Source: Amesomyces nigricolor | Lineage: Eukaryota; Ascomycota; Sordariomycetes; Sordariales; Chaetomiaceae | Length of the DNA stretch: 64,000 nucleotides | Assembly: GCA_004802645.1 (NCBI GenBank) | Contig: SRKS01000003.1 | Span: 1,302,001 to 1,366,000 of the forward strand | Direction of reading: 5' to 3' | Shown here: one piece after another, positions 44,146 through 55,457 of the stretch | Layout of the letters: each line of letters begins with the position of its first letter | Position numbering within the stretch: the first letter of the stretch is position 1 | Notes under the pieces: model-generated | Seen by the model: the letters and a program-made list of their open reading frames with translations, nothing else | The model's database searches: none | Told to the model about the DNA's origin: nothing | Position numbers and translations under genes: made by a program

Positions 44146-45947
44146 CTACCCGTGCCGCGCTCTTTTTCTCGAATCGCCGTGCCTCCCACCCTTCGACGAT
44201 TGATGGCTCCGGCTGTCGCTGTTTCGATGGGGCCTACTGCCCGGTTTTCGACCAATACAAACGTACCTGCGTTGGCGCATTAGTGATGTCCCAAGATACA
44301 AACGACGAACACGGCGTAGGGCGCTTACACTGGGAAGTAAGCCTGTCCAGCACCAGGAGAGTTAGCAGCAAGTTCCAGCGCATTCAGTCCAACCCAGCGA
44401 GTTGAGCAAACACGACACTCGACGGGTGCCCAAGAACGTCTACGGACAGGAATCGAGCGACAACGGCCATACCTTGAAACATGGATTGTCCGCCTCACTG
44501 CGAGCCTGTGCTACGAGAAGCTCTATATCGGTGTTCGACATACTAAGGAGGCAGGCTACGATCAGCGCCACTGCTCACCCCGCGGCATCACTAACCCCCA
44601 CTCACTTGAGGCCCTGCGAAAATGGGTATATGGCAAGGGATGACAGCAGTCGGTGGACGTTGGCCCGATTTGCTGCGCCGATAGCCCGGTCTCGCGGATC
44701 TGGCGGTATGTTAGACATTGCACTCTCAACCGCCACATGCACACGACCGGCCCCGCACCTGTTGACCATCCACTCAGGGGCAATGTCAACAATCGTGACT
44801 CGACCTCGACAAACCCCGCCTGTGTCATCCACTGTTGCAACCTCAACGGCGCCCTGGGGTCTTTCGCAGGCTGGATGCTTTGCATATAGCTTTGTGACCA
44901 CACCTGAAGCGCGTGGTCTGCGACTTGTCAGCGTTCCTCGGTCCAAAACAGCCGCCGCGGCCTCGGGGCCAACTCACTCGAGGTAAGGGTCCCGTTATCC
45001 GACTGTGCGTTAAAGTATATCTCCACCATCTGACACCAACCTCCAGGGCGAAGGATGCGCATCATATCTCCCAGATAATTCATCCATCTGTTGGAGTGGA
45101 TTCCTCCGGCCATCAATCTGCTGTGCACCAAATCGAAATAGTTCGACGGGAAGGTCGAGCTAGTCCTGTGTTAACAAGCACACGCCCCTTGGCCTCCGCA
45201 GACGGGTCTTACGGGCTGTTCAGGTCATCCACCTGGAAGTCCAGATTGGACGGCATCTCTTGTGGAACCGGATAGGGGTACACGTCGATTCCGATGACCT
45301 GCCACGACCGGAGCGTTAGCGAGGAAGAGACATTGGTTTTGTTTCGGGCCAGCGCGGGTTGTTCTTCTTGCTCTGAACAACCACAATCACCCCCTCAACA
45401 GTCGACAATATTGAGCTACCGCCAGGAGACGACGGGCTTCCGCAGTCAAACGCCCCTGATACCGTTTTCGGTGCCTCAATCCCAACTGCTGAGAAATCGG
45501 AGAATACACAGCCTACCACGGCTGGCCTACATACCTCGCATTCGGGATGCTGTTGTGCAACTTCCATGGCCCACGCACCGGATCCAGAGCCGCATTCCAA
45601 GATTCTCCGTGGCCGCGAGATCGGAGGGAATATCAGCCTGTTTTCGAACATCATGTTGAAGATCGCATGCTGGTACTGAAGGCGTTCGATTTCGTCCTGC
45701 TCGTCGGAGCGGATGATCAGATGAGTCTTCACATACGCAAAGTCGGCAATGCTTACATCGTCGACGGGAGCAAAGTATATCCCGTTGTCCAGGGCATATT
45801 GCTGGAAGTCTCTGTTGTTGTGGGTGACAAGGTCTTGGTACCTGCTGTCGATAGGCACGGTTTGGGAATCGCTATGCTCGGCTCAGCGATGTCTCCATAC
45901 GAGCAGGGCTCGAAGCCCGAATGGTGGACCACGCACTCTTCGTTCAT
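44146..45947 (-). CDS. LaeA-like S-adenosylmethionine-dependent methyltransferase, ten exons
   Basis: Members of this fungal family are putative SAM methyltransferases; the best known, LaeA, controls secondary metabolism and development from the nucleus. Proposed exons (minus strand): 45947-45933, 45876-45757, 45696-45535, 45298-45213, 45159-44978, 44917-44759, 44699-44606, 44542-44473, 44342-44329 and 44266-44146. They total 1023 nt, 340 residues, with every phase matching. Key blocks are PIDSRYQDLVTHNNRDFQQY, LIFPPISRPRRILECGSGSG (SAM motif I), NYFDLVHSRLMAGGI, RILRPGGWCQMVEIYF, DPRDRAIGAANRANVHRLL and AYFPVYVCIGRKPG. Motif I has Glu and Cys-Gly-Ser-Gly-Ser-Gly, close to canonical. The ninth exon is 14 nt and intron 3 is unusually long (236 nt). 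The first exon (MNEEC) rests on a weak GTGGTC donor and is the least certain part. It is one of many LaeA-like paralogues; global-regulator status is not implied. Confidence 0.85.
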
Positions 45948-48900
45948 TGTTGCAGGGGTTTATTTGCCTCTGGCTCTTTCTCTCGCGATGTGGCAAACTT
46001 GGGAGACGGAGTTGACGGATGCACAATGGTCGGGAAAAGACTTGGAAATACCGCCTCCACGGACTCGGGCGGGGAGGGCCAGGAAGTTGGGCCCGGGCAT
46101 CATGAGCACTTACATGGCCCTATGCGGGCTTGAGAGCGTGGGCGGAGAGGCTCCATGGCCCCTTGCTCCTCGGGACAGGCTTCAAGGACGGTGTCGGACC
46201 ATGTGCGTCTCCCTAGGCGACCTTCCCACGTCTGAAATGAGCAATGCTCGCTTGGTGGGCCCTGTTTCCGTGTCAAACCCTTCAGATTGGCCCGCCAGAG
46301 CGGTTTGCGCGCCACGATGATTGTGTCGATCAGAGGGCGTTGTTGGCGCATTACCATCCAAGTCTCTGGGAGAGAGTTGTCACCGAGACCCCTGTCTTTG
46401 CCCTGGGCGTCCCAGAGAACGGGGCGGGCGGCCAAGTCCCCATCAAAAATGCTTGACCTTCTGCGACCTCTGGGATCCGGGGGAAACTACACCGCCTTTG
46501 GGCAGGACGACGTTGGGACTACGTGGGCTGACAGGTCACGGGCTTTCACCACCCTCGTTGCCTGATGGGAAGAAGGTGTGCTACTGGATGCTCAAGCGTC
46601 TGAGGCAAGAGAGTAATCCCCCGCATGCACTGAGATTCGATGCTGATTGAGACAGGTGAAACGCCTTTCCCACTCGCAGAATCCACTCTCCCAGCGTGTC
46701 GCCCGTCTTGCCGCTAGTCCCGGTTGAAAATCACAGGCTTTGCTCTGTGATTGGAGAACACCAACCCCAGAGTGGCAGTTCGACGTGTCCCTTGGTCAAG
46801 GAGGGCCACCGATGGGCTAAGACACCCTTAGCCTGGAGTGGTGCAGTGCCCAGAGCCCCCGGCCAGGTCGACTGGCCATGTGTCCGTTGGACGCTCTGAG
46901 TCTGCCGACAGAGGAAGAGCACACCCGCCGATTTGCTTCGGCGGGGGGTGGCAGAGCAGATGGCTGTGGTTGGACTTCTTGTCCCGTCAGCCGTATAATA
47001 TACGGATGCTAACTATGGGTCGTTGAGTCGGCTCGCAGATGGCCCTATCATCCGGGTCTGCAGGTCGAAACGGGCAGATATACCGAGCTTTCGGAGAATG
47101 GGAATACCTCCGGTGGGCTTGGCGCGACTTTTCTGCAGCATCGCGCGAAGCCCAACCCCCCGTCTTCCATTCAAGAGCCTCCCTCATCTCTCGGTTGTCA
47201 CACAGATCTGACGTCAAACAAGACCAGCGACGCCATTGGCATGCTGTGTCCCAGAGCTGTGGTACACCGCATCGGGGGCTGGCCAGAGGGGGGAAGAAGA
47301 ATCCGAGGACACGGTCCTGGGATCGCAAGGAGGGGGAGCACCCCCGCGGGGACCATCCGTTTCGAAGGGCATGGAAGGGATTTTTCGACAAAAATTCCCG
47401 CTGCTCAGTTGCGGAGCGGGCGCTAACACCCACCGCTGCAAAACATCGATCGACTGTCACATCCCGGTTGGCATTGTCATCGCCAGCAAACTCACCTCCC
47501 CCATCTGGTTGTTCTGCCGGCAAGGTGGATTGTCGGCACGGCCTGGTATGCAATTGCATGACCATCTCTCTCTCTGACGAAACTTGCAAATTGGCCGAGG
47601 CGATGCGAGAGATGGGCCGCTTCAACAGGCCAACACCAACCGACCCGAAGGACATGCGGCAAGCCCACCAACAAACGCGGGCCGCTGCGACGGCATTGGG
47701 TGACGTTGTCACGAACGGGGCCGAAACACAGGGGGTCGAGGTACGTACCGCTTCCAGCAGCTTGGGGACGACGCCTCATGTCTTGCCGGCACCCGCCCGG
47801 TTGGTAACTTGCCCGCCATCTGTGCGCAAACCACACCGACGGGTCCTCTTTGTTTGCCTGGGACACAGCCCCCTGACCATGGGGGGTCCCCGGCTCTGCC
47901 AACGAGATGGCGAAACCGAAACGGTCCCCAATCCTCCGGGACGGATTTGCACGGTAATACCCGTGAACACGTCGTCGCTCGGGAGGAAGCGTCGCAGAGC
48001 GCGTTCTCAGTCACGCGCTCCTCGAGTTGTCGCTTTGGGGGCTGGATGGGGGGACGGCCGCGTCAACAAGGCCTTTCTTTGCAGAGGCAACGTCGTTTCT
48101 TTTGCCTGATGAAGGCTCTGTGGTGAGATTGTCTCCAGCCCCTGCAGCTTGCAGCATCGCGAAATGGAGAGGCGGGCGGAGCGCAGTCCTTTTGGCTGGA
48201 ACTCAACACGCAACCGAGGCTTGAGTGCAGGCCTGTTGACAAAAAGCAACACAAGACATGTCAGCATCGAGGCTGGGATGGCGGACGGGAGAACGAGGCG
48301 GTCACCGGTACCATAGCGTTGGTACCCATGATCCATGCAGACGCCACAGTTCGCTTGGATCCCGAGCACTGGGACCGGGTTTCATGTCAATCACTTGCGG
48401 CTATCCCGGGAAAGACTTTCAAAATCGGACCAACTTCCGCCCCTCTTTTGCTTCGATATCAGACAGAAGAAACTCGGCAGCCGGATGGAAACACGGCTTT
48501 CCCTGGGCAGACATCCCGCGCCGCACGGAAGGGGACCAGCCGGCTCGTTTCCAACGCGAGATAGAACCTGCTCTCTTGGGCGCGCGCTGCACGTTGGTCG
48601 CAGACGCGATAAGCTCCCAGGATTGTGGTGCCATCCCCAACAACAGGGGACCTTCGTTCTCGACCAAACCGAATTCGTCAGTGTGGTTGCTTGCAACATG
48701 AGTGGATGGGACAGGGGGAGGAACCACAAACAGGGGTCCCAGAGTTGCAACGACCGGGGCCCTCCTGGCCGCAACCACCGCCTCGGGTCGGATGTCTTGC
48801 AACCCTTCGCGCCGTTTCCCAACCTCTTTTTGTCCAGCAGCCACAGCTGCAGAACGCCCTTTCCGGTTGCCATGGCTTGCTGCGTTCTCCAGCAAAGCAA

Positions 48901-51635
48901 TGGCACGTCAGAATCGAATGACCCAAGGACGAGGCTCTCGAGTTTACCCCTGAGCCCAGGTACCGGCCAAATCCCTGGACCCGGTCCTGCATCGGATTCA
49001 GCTCCTGGGACCTAGCCACATGTCGTTTGTCCAACAACAACAAGACGGCGACGGGGTGGTGCCATGACTAATGGCGACAGCATCCTCCACCGAAACCCCC
49101 ACCAGGCGAACTGCAATCTCGCTGCGGCCTGGGGGAACTTTTCACGCGTCCGTTCCCCAACCCCCTCGGCTTGCTTCTCCCCGCTCCACCCGGCCTACCC
49201 AGGCGGCCGGGTTCTGTGCAACCCTGACAGATCATCCCCTCCTTTACGGCGACCTCTCCCGAGTTCACCGGTCTTGGCACGTCTCTTTCTCGGTCAGAAT
49301 CACGGCGAATCGGGTCGTTCGGGCATGTGGACACTGCGATGAGGAGGGAGGGGAAAGAGGAAAAAGAAAGACCGCGCATCATCCATCTTCCTTTTTTACC
49401 ACCCCCCAGTTGCTGCGCTGGCCTCCGATGGCGGCCGCGTCGTCCGGCCACATGACCGCACAAGACTTTTCTCCGCGTGTCTTGTCTCTCTGGAAAGACG
49501 ACGGATGGGAGGGGACGGAATATGTGCGCATGGTAGGTTAACTGTCGCGGAGGGGAATGGGGGTCCTGAGGTTGCAGATCCGACAGCCCTTGTTGCTGCT
49601 GAGGTGGAGAGGGACGGGATCACGGATGTTAACTGGCCCGCGTCTTGGATTCACGCGGCAACCCCCCTCCTCCAGTCGGTCTGATTCCTCATCCAAACAA
49701 TCTCGCGTGGTCCATGTGCCGGCATCGAAAAGGACAACACCTTGCTGGCCAGCCAGTCAGCCATCGCCGCCGCCACCTCTCCTTCGATTCGTGTTCTGAA
49801 AGGAGCGCAGGAGAGGTGGGTGTTGGAGACGGTTGGCCACAACGCGGGTTTCTTCCTGGTGCTTGGAAAAGATAATGATGTTGAATTCCTGATGGTGATT
49901 CTGATGCTGGGTGATGCGGAAGCTCACACCGACTTCCTATCACGGCCACCTTTGACGTCGCGCGGCCTGCGTCCCACTCCCCCCTGCCTCTGAGGTGGTG
50001 GTCTGATGGCAGCCTCCCATGCCATCTTACAGATTTCCGTTGCTGCGCTATTTTGCACACATCCTGCACCACAGTATGTCCACACGCGACGCTGGACGCG
50101 AGACGCAGACTTCCTTGGCAGTGGATGGGCCTTGATTCATGATGCCTGCGCTAGGTACTGCGTTCCGTGTCGTTGTTGAATGCGCTGGCCGTACGATGTC
50201 TTGCAGGCTGCAGCAACGCCAGGCAGGTCTCTCCTCCTGGCCTCCGATATAGCCCGACCCGTCTCATGCCGCCTCGTCGCGGAATATTTGCGTCATTATG
50301 GAATATTATCATTGTTGAGGTGAGGAAAGCCGTGCAGGCAGGTCTAACTTGAACAAAATAAGCTCCCGTCCGTGACCCCCACGATTTTGGGCCATGCAAA
50401 AATGCAAAGCAGATGGTGGACCTGAGGAGAAGCTTCTTCACGGCTTTCCTTTCTTGGGAAAGGTAGCCTCTTGGTTGGACATGTTCGGATGTCCTTTTCC
50501 ATCATCAGGTCATTGCGGAAGACTCCCGAGGGCTCTGTTGCTGGATGAAGCTCAGGGTTAGGTAAAAGTGCTTGATTTTCTGCTCTTCAGCAGTGATAAT
50601 GTCTGCAGGCTCAGCCTTGATCATCTCTGTCCTTGGCGTCGCCGGAGAGCTAACGGAAAGATCACCGCATGGGGCTCAGTCTGTGTCAACGACATTTAAG
50701 GTAACTGGGCCAAGATATACAGGCACTTGCGGGCTCTGGCCACGGCAAACACTGCCCTTGTTCCGCTCTCAGCACACATGATATTAGTTGTATTTATTGT
50801 GTTCCTTCACCTTTCTCTTCTTTCTCTACTTTCCGTCTCCTTCCTTTTTTCTGTTTAGCATTCCATATCCTGAACCCCAATTTTACCACTTCCTGCTAAT
50901 GGAGTTCACGTCTCTTTCCCTTCTTACCCTTTTTCTTGCCCTCCCTCCCCCTTACTTCTCTCGCATTATTTCTGTACCTCATAGTCGGTTGTTTCGTCAA
51001 CCTCTCAACCAACGAACACCCAGGTTAACTCACTGGGTCAAACTGCTCGAGTGCCACCCTTTTCTACACACACCACCCCAGGATATGTACTTACCATCCA
51101 TCCGCCCACCAGGTCTTCGCCAGTCCCCACCAAAGGTGGCCTACCACTTATGTTAGGGGGAGTTTAAGAGTTTTCGTAACAGACTTGGAAGAGGGAAGAG
51201 AAGGGAGCCAACTTGCGGAATGAGATGAGATATCTACATTGTTGACAGAACAGACAGAACCGGAATGGTAGAGAAAGGGGGATTGAGCGTGTGTCTGACG
51301 AACTACCCTAACCCTGACAGCACCCAGATGGTCAACCGTGGTCATCGCTGAAGGAATCACCACAACACATGTTTATGTGACACCGTGGACCCTCTGGTTC
51401 TCCTCACCGGCGAGCGAGAAACATTCCCATTGGCGATCAAATCCACAGTACATAAACCAAGCCCTTCCCATGCCTGTTGTAAGATGACGCCCTCACCCCA
51501 TGCTCTACCTGTTCTTTCCTGTCCTGTTTTGTATATACACACACAGTCTACTCCATACCACCTCCTTCATCTCCCCTCAACCAAAGGCACCCACCCATCC
51601 ACCCACTTAACCAACTCACCCCCCTCGAAAAACAT
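45948..51635. other. 5.7-kb region without a recognisable gene
   Basis: This lies between the start of the LaeA-like gene and the 3' end of LSB6. It is moderately GC-rich up to about 50000 and has long open frames in several phases on both strands at the same places (47039-48109, 46987-47712, 48335-49015, 48391-48906), which is what GC-rich non-coding DNA produces. None shows a domain, a sensible composition or a splice chain that I could follow. About 50780-51130 and 51520-51640 are pyrimidine-rich. I see no terminal repeats, transposase or reverse-transcriptase motifs and no T/A-biased RIP-like decay. The left part may be an extended promoter. Confidence 0.5.
46729..46752. repeat. Perfect 8-bp inverted repeat with 8-nt loop
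   Basis: AATCACAG and CTGTGATT flank GCTTTGCT. It lies about 780 bp upstream of the proposed start of the LaeA-like gene. It could be a hairpin or a dimeric factor site; chance is also possible. Confidence 0.4.
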
Positions 51636-54285
51636 CTAGCACCAAGTAAAAACCGGATTCCGCCCCTTCACCATCTCCAACCTCTCAACAATCACCTTCC
51701 TCCTATTCCCCTCCATCCCGGTAGCCGCGGCATACCCCAAATCCCCACCCTCCAACTCCTCCCCATCCTCGTCATCCCAATCCCCTTCATCACCACCACC
51801 ACCACCATGACGATGGTGACGATGATGGCGCCCACCACTGTTGTTGCTGTTGTTATTCAACCCGACATCCAACCCCGGATGCCCGTTGCCGTACAACTGC
51901 ACCGCTAGCGAACTGTGCTCGCGGCGTGTGGTGGAGGTGGTGGTGAATGAGACGCGGGGTTGGGGGTGGTCGGTTGTGTCAAGGGATGGGCGGCCGGGGC
52001 CGCGGTCGGGAGAGTAGAGGTTGAGGGAGCGGTGGCTGGGGGCAGCGCGGGGGAAGGCGGGGCGGGTTGGTTTGAGGGTGGTGTTGTCGGTTTTGTCGTT
52101 GGTGATTGGGTCGCCCAGCGGGGCGCCGTTGCTGAGCGGGCTTGGGGAGGGCAGGTCGTCGGCGAGGGCGAGTTCGAAACGGCCCGGGTGGGGGAGGTCG
52201 GCGGGTGGGCTGGCGTTGCCGAGGAGGTCGACGATGCCGGGGGTTGTGAGGATGGATGTTGCGGGGGCGCTGGCCGCGTGTGATGCGCCGATGTCCATCT
52301 CTTCTTCGGTGATGATGTCGCTGCTTGCTTTGTGGTGGTTGATGACCGCGGCGGCAGCGATAGCGGCTGAATCTGATTCAGCGGTAGCGCGGCGGCGCAT
52401 TTCGGCGCTGGCAGCGCGCATGGGGACGGCGACGGGGACGTCGACAAGGTCGTCCCAGACGCAGACCTTCGGGCGGCGTGTCAGCTCAAGCGGGCCGTGG
52501 TCGGGCGTCTTCAGGGTTTCGACCACGTTCCAGGCTTGGCCCTTCATAACGGCTATCTGGCGTGCGAACATACGCTCTTGGAAGTCATTGTCCATCTGGA
52601 AGACCCTCCGCAGGGCGAGTTGAGTCTGGCTCCACCAGGCCGTAGATGTGAGGAGTGGAAGGAAGTGGTCGCGGGTTTTCTGTGAGAATGGCCTGCCGAT
52701 GAGGTCGACAGGGAGGAAAAGCCATCCAAAGGGGAAGCTGTTGGCCGTTAGAAAATTCACATTGAAGTAATGGGGTTTATCTCACCTTCTCCAGGCATCG
52801 GGGTGTTTCCAGGGCCACGACAGGGAGTTGTCGATAGCCCCTATTGATATCTTGGGATCCAATGTGCCCGACACAGGCGTTGATGCGTCCATGGGTTGCT
52901 CGACCCGGTAAGGATGCGAGGCCCGAGCCCTCGGCGTCCCCATCTGCGACGCATCCACCGGCCTCGGCCCTAGTTCCGGCTCCGATGTGTCCATGTTGAG
53001 CCGTACCGGCTCTGACGCTACCGAGACCTGCTCGGTCTCCCAGTCCACTTTGATCATCCAGTTGTCCAGCCCTCTATCCGTGTTTCGCATGATGTAATCC
53101 AGGATGACCAGCTTCTCCAGCTCCTCCCTAAAAGCCTGCTTCAACGTGGGCGTCCACATAAAATTTCCAGGCCCTGGTGTTCGAGAACCCGGGCTGTTGT
53201 GTTCATCTTCGCTGTCGCCATCGTTCTGTGCAGAGCTCGTCGGCCGGCAGGTGTCTGCCCATCGCCTCTTGCGTTTCCTGTGAGGGTCTGAGGTCCGGAA
53301 ACCCGAGAGATACTGATCTGGCCAGGGGTGTTCCCGCAAAAAAACGTTTGCATCCTTAAAGCCCTTCAGGAAGACCTGAAAGCTGCCGGGCTTCGCAGGC
53401 AGTGGCTTCCTCTTGCCCCAAAATCTGTGGCGGTCCCAAAAGGGGTAGTGGAACGACTTGGACGAAAGGTAAACGACGTCTGTGTAGGGGACCATGTGTG
53501 TGCGCAACTGGGCATCGAGGACGTAGGCAGCGGCTTCGCTGACGTAGGACAAGTTGGGAATGAGACTGGCATGATTAGCTTCACCATCATGTCTTGGAAA
53601 AGATAGGGGCTCACCAGGCTCTGCCGAAGAAGCATGGGAACAAGTTCCGATGAATCCACTTATTCCATTTCGGGTTTCCTGCCGCATATGGCTCCTCGTC
53701 CTTGGGCTTGAAGACACCCACAACCTTCCTATCCATATTTCTCGCAAAGTAGCTGCCAGAGCTGCCCTGCGAGATCATCAGGGGATGCACGCCCTGCCGT
53801 ATGGCATCCCGGACACTGTCCACAATCACATCGAACTCGGCTGTCGACATGTAGCCAGGCTCGGGCACAGCCAGCATGTCTGCGGTTACAGGCCGAACGC
53901 CCTCTGGTGGTTGGAAGACGGAGTGGTGGATCTCGAGGCGCTCCTCCTCGCCCTTCTTTTTGCTGCGTCCGCGCTTAAACTTGGAGGCGATCTCGTCTGC
54001 CCAGCGCTCGAGACGGGCATTGATGGCTTTGAGGTCGACGCCCGAGTTTCTGCGGCCTCGGTTCCGGCGGCGACCGGCGGATCGTGAGGATTCAGGCATA
54101 GACGCCGATGAGCGCTTCGGTGTGGTCATGCCCGAGTGCGGGCGGGGCTGACCGATGGGCGCATAGCGAGGGGCTGTGGGTGGTTGGAGGGATGCGTAGC
54201 TGGCGGCAAGGGGGTCGTCGTCCGAGTCGTCGCTGAGGTCGGCTTGAGCAAGGCGCTCGTAGCCTGTGGTGGGTGGTCGCGGCAT
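51636..54285 (-). CDS. LSB6: Type II phosphatidylinositol 4-kinase (Lsb6 family)
   Basis: This enzyme phosphorylates phosphatidylinositol at position 4 on endosomal and vacuolar membranes. Exons 54285-53615, 53565-52786 and 52737-51636 (minus strand) give 850 residues; introns of 49 and 48 nt join in phase. After a disordered N-terminus comes the ATP-binding block SQGSSGSYFARNMDRKVVGV near residue 150, then FKPKDEEPYAAGNPKWNKW. The catalytic block is ILDYIMRNTDRGLDNWMIKV and the metal-binding block is AIDNSLSWPWKHPDAWRSFP, close to the family pattern. An Asp/Ser/Arg-rich insert (RKRKRRWADTCRP ...) splits the kinase domain, as in other filamentous fungi. The roughly 250-residue C-terminal tail after the lipid-kinase core is low complexity and His/Asn/Gly-rich, longer than in yeast. 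Confidence 0.95.
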
Positions 54286-54883
54286 TTTGGGGGTTGTTTA
54301 TGTGGATTGCTCGTCGTTCTGTCTCTTCGGTCACGAATAGTCGTAGATGGTTGGAAATATCGTCGAAGGATGGGCTCTGATGGTCGAGGAGAATGACCTG
54401 CGTCTGTGTCCAAAGCGAGGGGCAACAAGTAGTGGTAACACAGGACGAAGAAGGCAACAAAATGGTATTAATACAAATAATAATGGAAAGAAATCTCCAA
54501 GAGAAGGACACAAATTGACAGTCAATGGAATGGCTGAGGCTCGCCCGATGTTTCTGATGATCGAGGTGGTTGTCGAAGGTGGAAGTTGAAACGACACACC
54601 AGATTCGGTTGCTTTGTCGAAGCAGGCCGCCGAAGACTGGAGCCAATGGCGGGAGCCAATGACGGCAGCCCAGTGCGCTCACAATGATTATCACTGTGAG
54701 CGGCAAACGGCCCGAGAACGGGCACTGATGGGGCCCCGCTTCGACAAGACCACCACATCCTGGCCAGCCACCACGAGGCTCAAACAACGCAAGATATATT
54801 TTGAACATATGCCGTAGTTTGTAGTAATGTTCCCGCCTTACAAAAGAACCCACTAGGCTAGCACAGGAAACTCTCAGACAGTA
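54286..54883. promoter_or_regulatory. Upstream region of LSB6
   Basis: A 598-bp gap between the LSB6 start and the stop of the next minus-strand gene, so it should carry the LSB6 promoter and leader. No clear TATA box or gene is seen. Confidence 0.45.
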
Positions 54884-55457
54884 TCACGTAGCCTGTCCAT
54901 GAAGACGCTCATACTCATCAAACGCCTCCTTCTCGTTCTTCGCTACATCGTCGTACAGCTCCCATGTCTCCATCCCACTCTTCCACTTCAAAAGCATTTC
55001 CAAGACGCCGTCATCTGCCCTTCTTTTACCGCAAATCTCCTCCAGCTCCCACGTCTCCCCTTCGTCGCCCGCGAGAACCAAATCTATGTCAAAGTCGTCC
55101 AAGCTGCCCTCAACGCGGATTCCGTTAAAGTACGGAGTAGTGGGGTAGATTCAGGCTGTCGGCAAAGTACGGTCGCGGGCCCTTGTCAAAATCTTGAAGG
55201 TCCGCATATCTGGCGGCAACCCGTTTGTCCAGCACTGGGCTCCTCCTCATCTGGTACTTGTCTCCCGACCTGTTGACAAGGATATGGATCGGCCGTTCTA
55301 TGCTCTCGTCTGCCTGTCGACGGACCTCGGGCTCGCAGTCGTGGAGAAACAGGTCAAAGCAGATATGGAGGTTGCGGTGTAGCAGGACTGCATGGACCTT
55401 CGTGTCAACCGTGTAGCTGGTAACATTATCGGTCGATGTGGCTCCGTCTGCACCCAT
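54884..55457 (-). CDS. Small protein with C-terminal chromodomain-like motif
   Basis: Two exons on the minus strand, 55457-55171 and 55103-54884, are joined through a 67-nt intron (donor GTACTT, branch CTTTAAC, acceptor GGCAG) to give 168 residues. Without this intron the two halves are in different frames. Exon 1 encodes TKVHAVLLHRNLHICFDLFL and RPIHILVNRSGDKYQMRRSP, a segment I do not recognise. Exon 2 encodes WELEEICGKRRADDGVLEML followed by LKWKSGMETWELYDDVAK and EKEAFDEYERLHG. This matches the chromodomain pattern (E-E-I, then a hydrophobic-K-W-K strand, then T-W-E and a final helix). The first ATG of exon 1 is used; an upstream frame continues to about 55590 without ATG, so more exons are possible. 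Histone binding is only an inference. Confidence 0.55.

Noticed and set aside
43397..44203. 268-codon plus-strand frame
   Set aside because: No recognisable motif, and it overlaps the last exon of the better supported methyltransferase on the other strand.
45547..46320. 257-codon plus-strand frame
   Set aside because: It runs antisense to the LaeA-like exons and has no protein signature; the minus-strand gene explains its openness.
47039..48109. 356-codon plus-strand frame
   Set aside because: Several other frames on both strands are open over the same bases, the composition looks random and no domain or plausible splice partner is visible.
48335..49015. 226-codon plus-strand frame and two overlapping minus-strand frames
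   Set aside because: Simultaneous openness in three phases points to GC-rich non-coding DNA; no conserved motif.
42666..51635. RIP-degraded transposon or secondary-metabolite cluster around the LaeA-like gene
   Set aside because: No transposase, reverse transcriptase, terminal repeats or AT-rich decay is visible, and no polyketide, peptide or terpene synthase motif was found.
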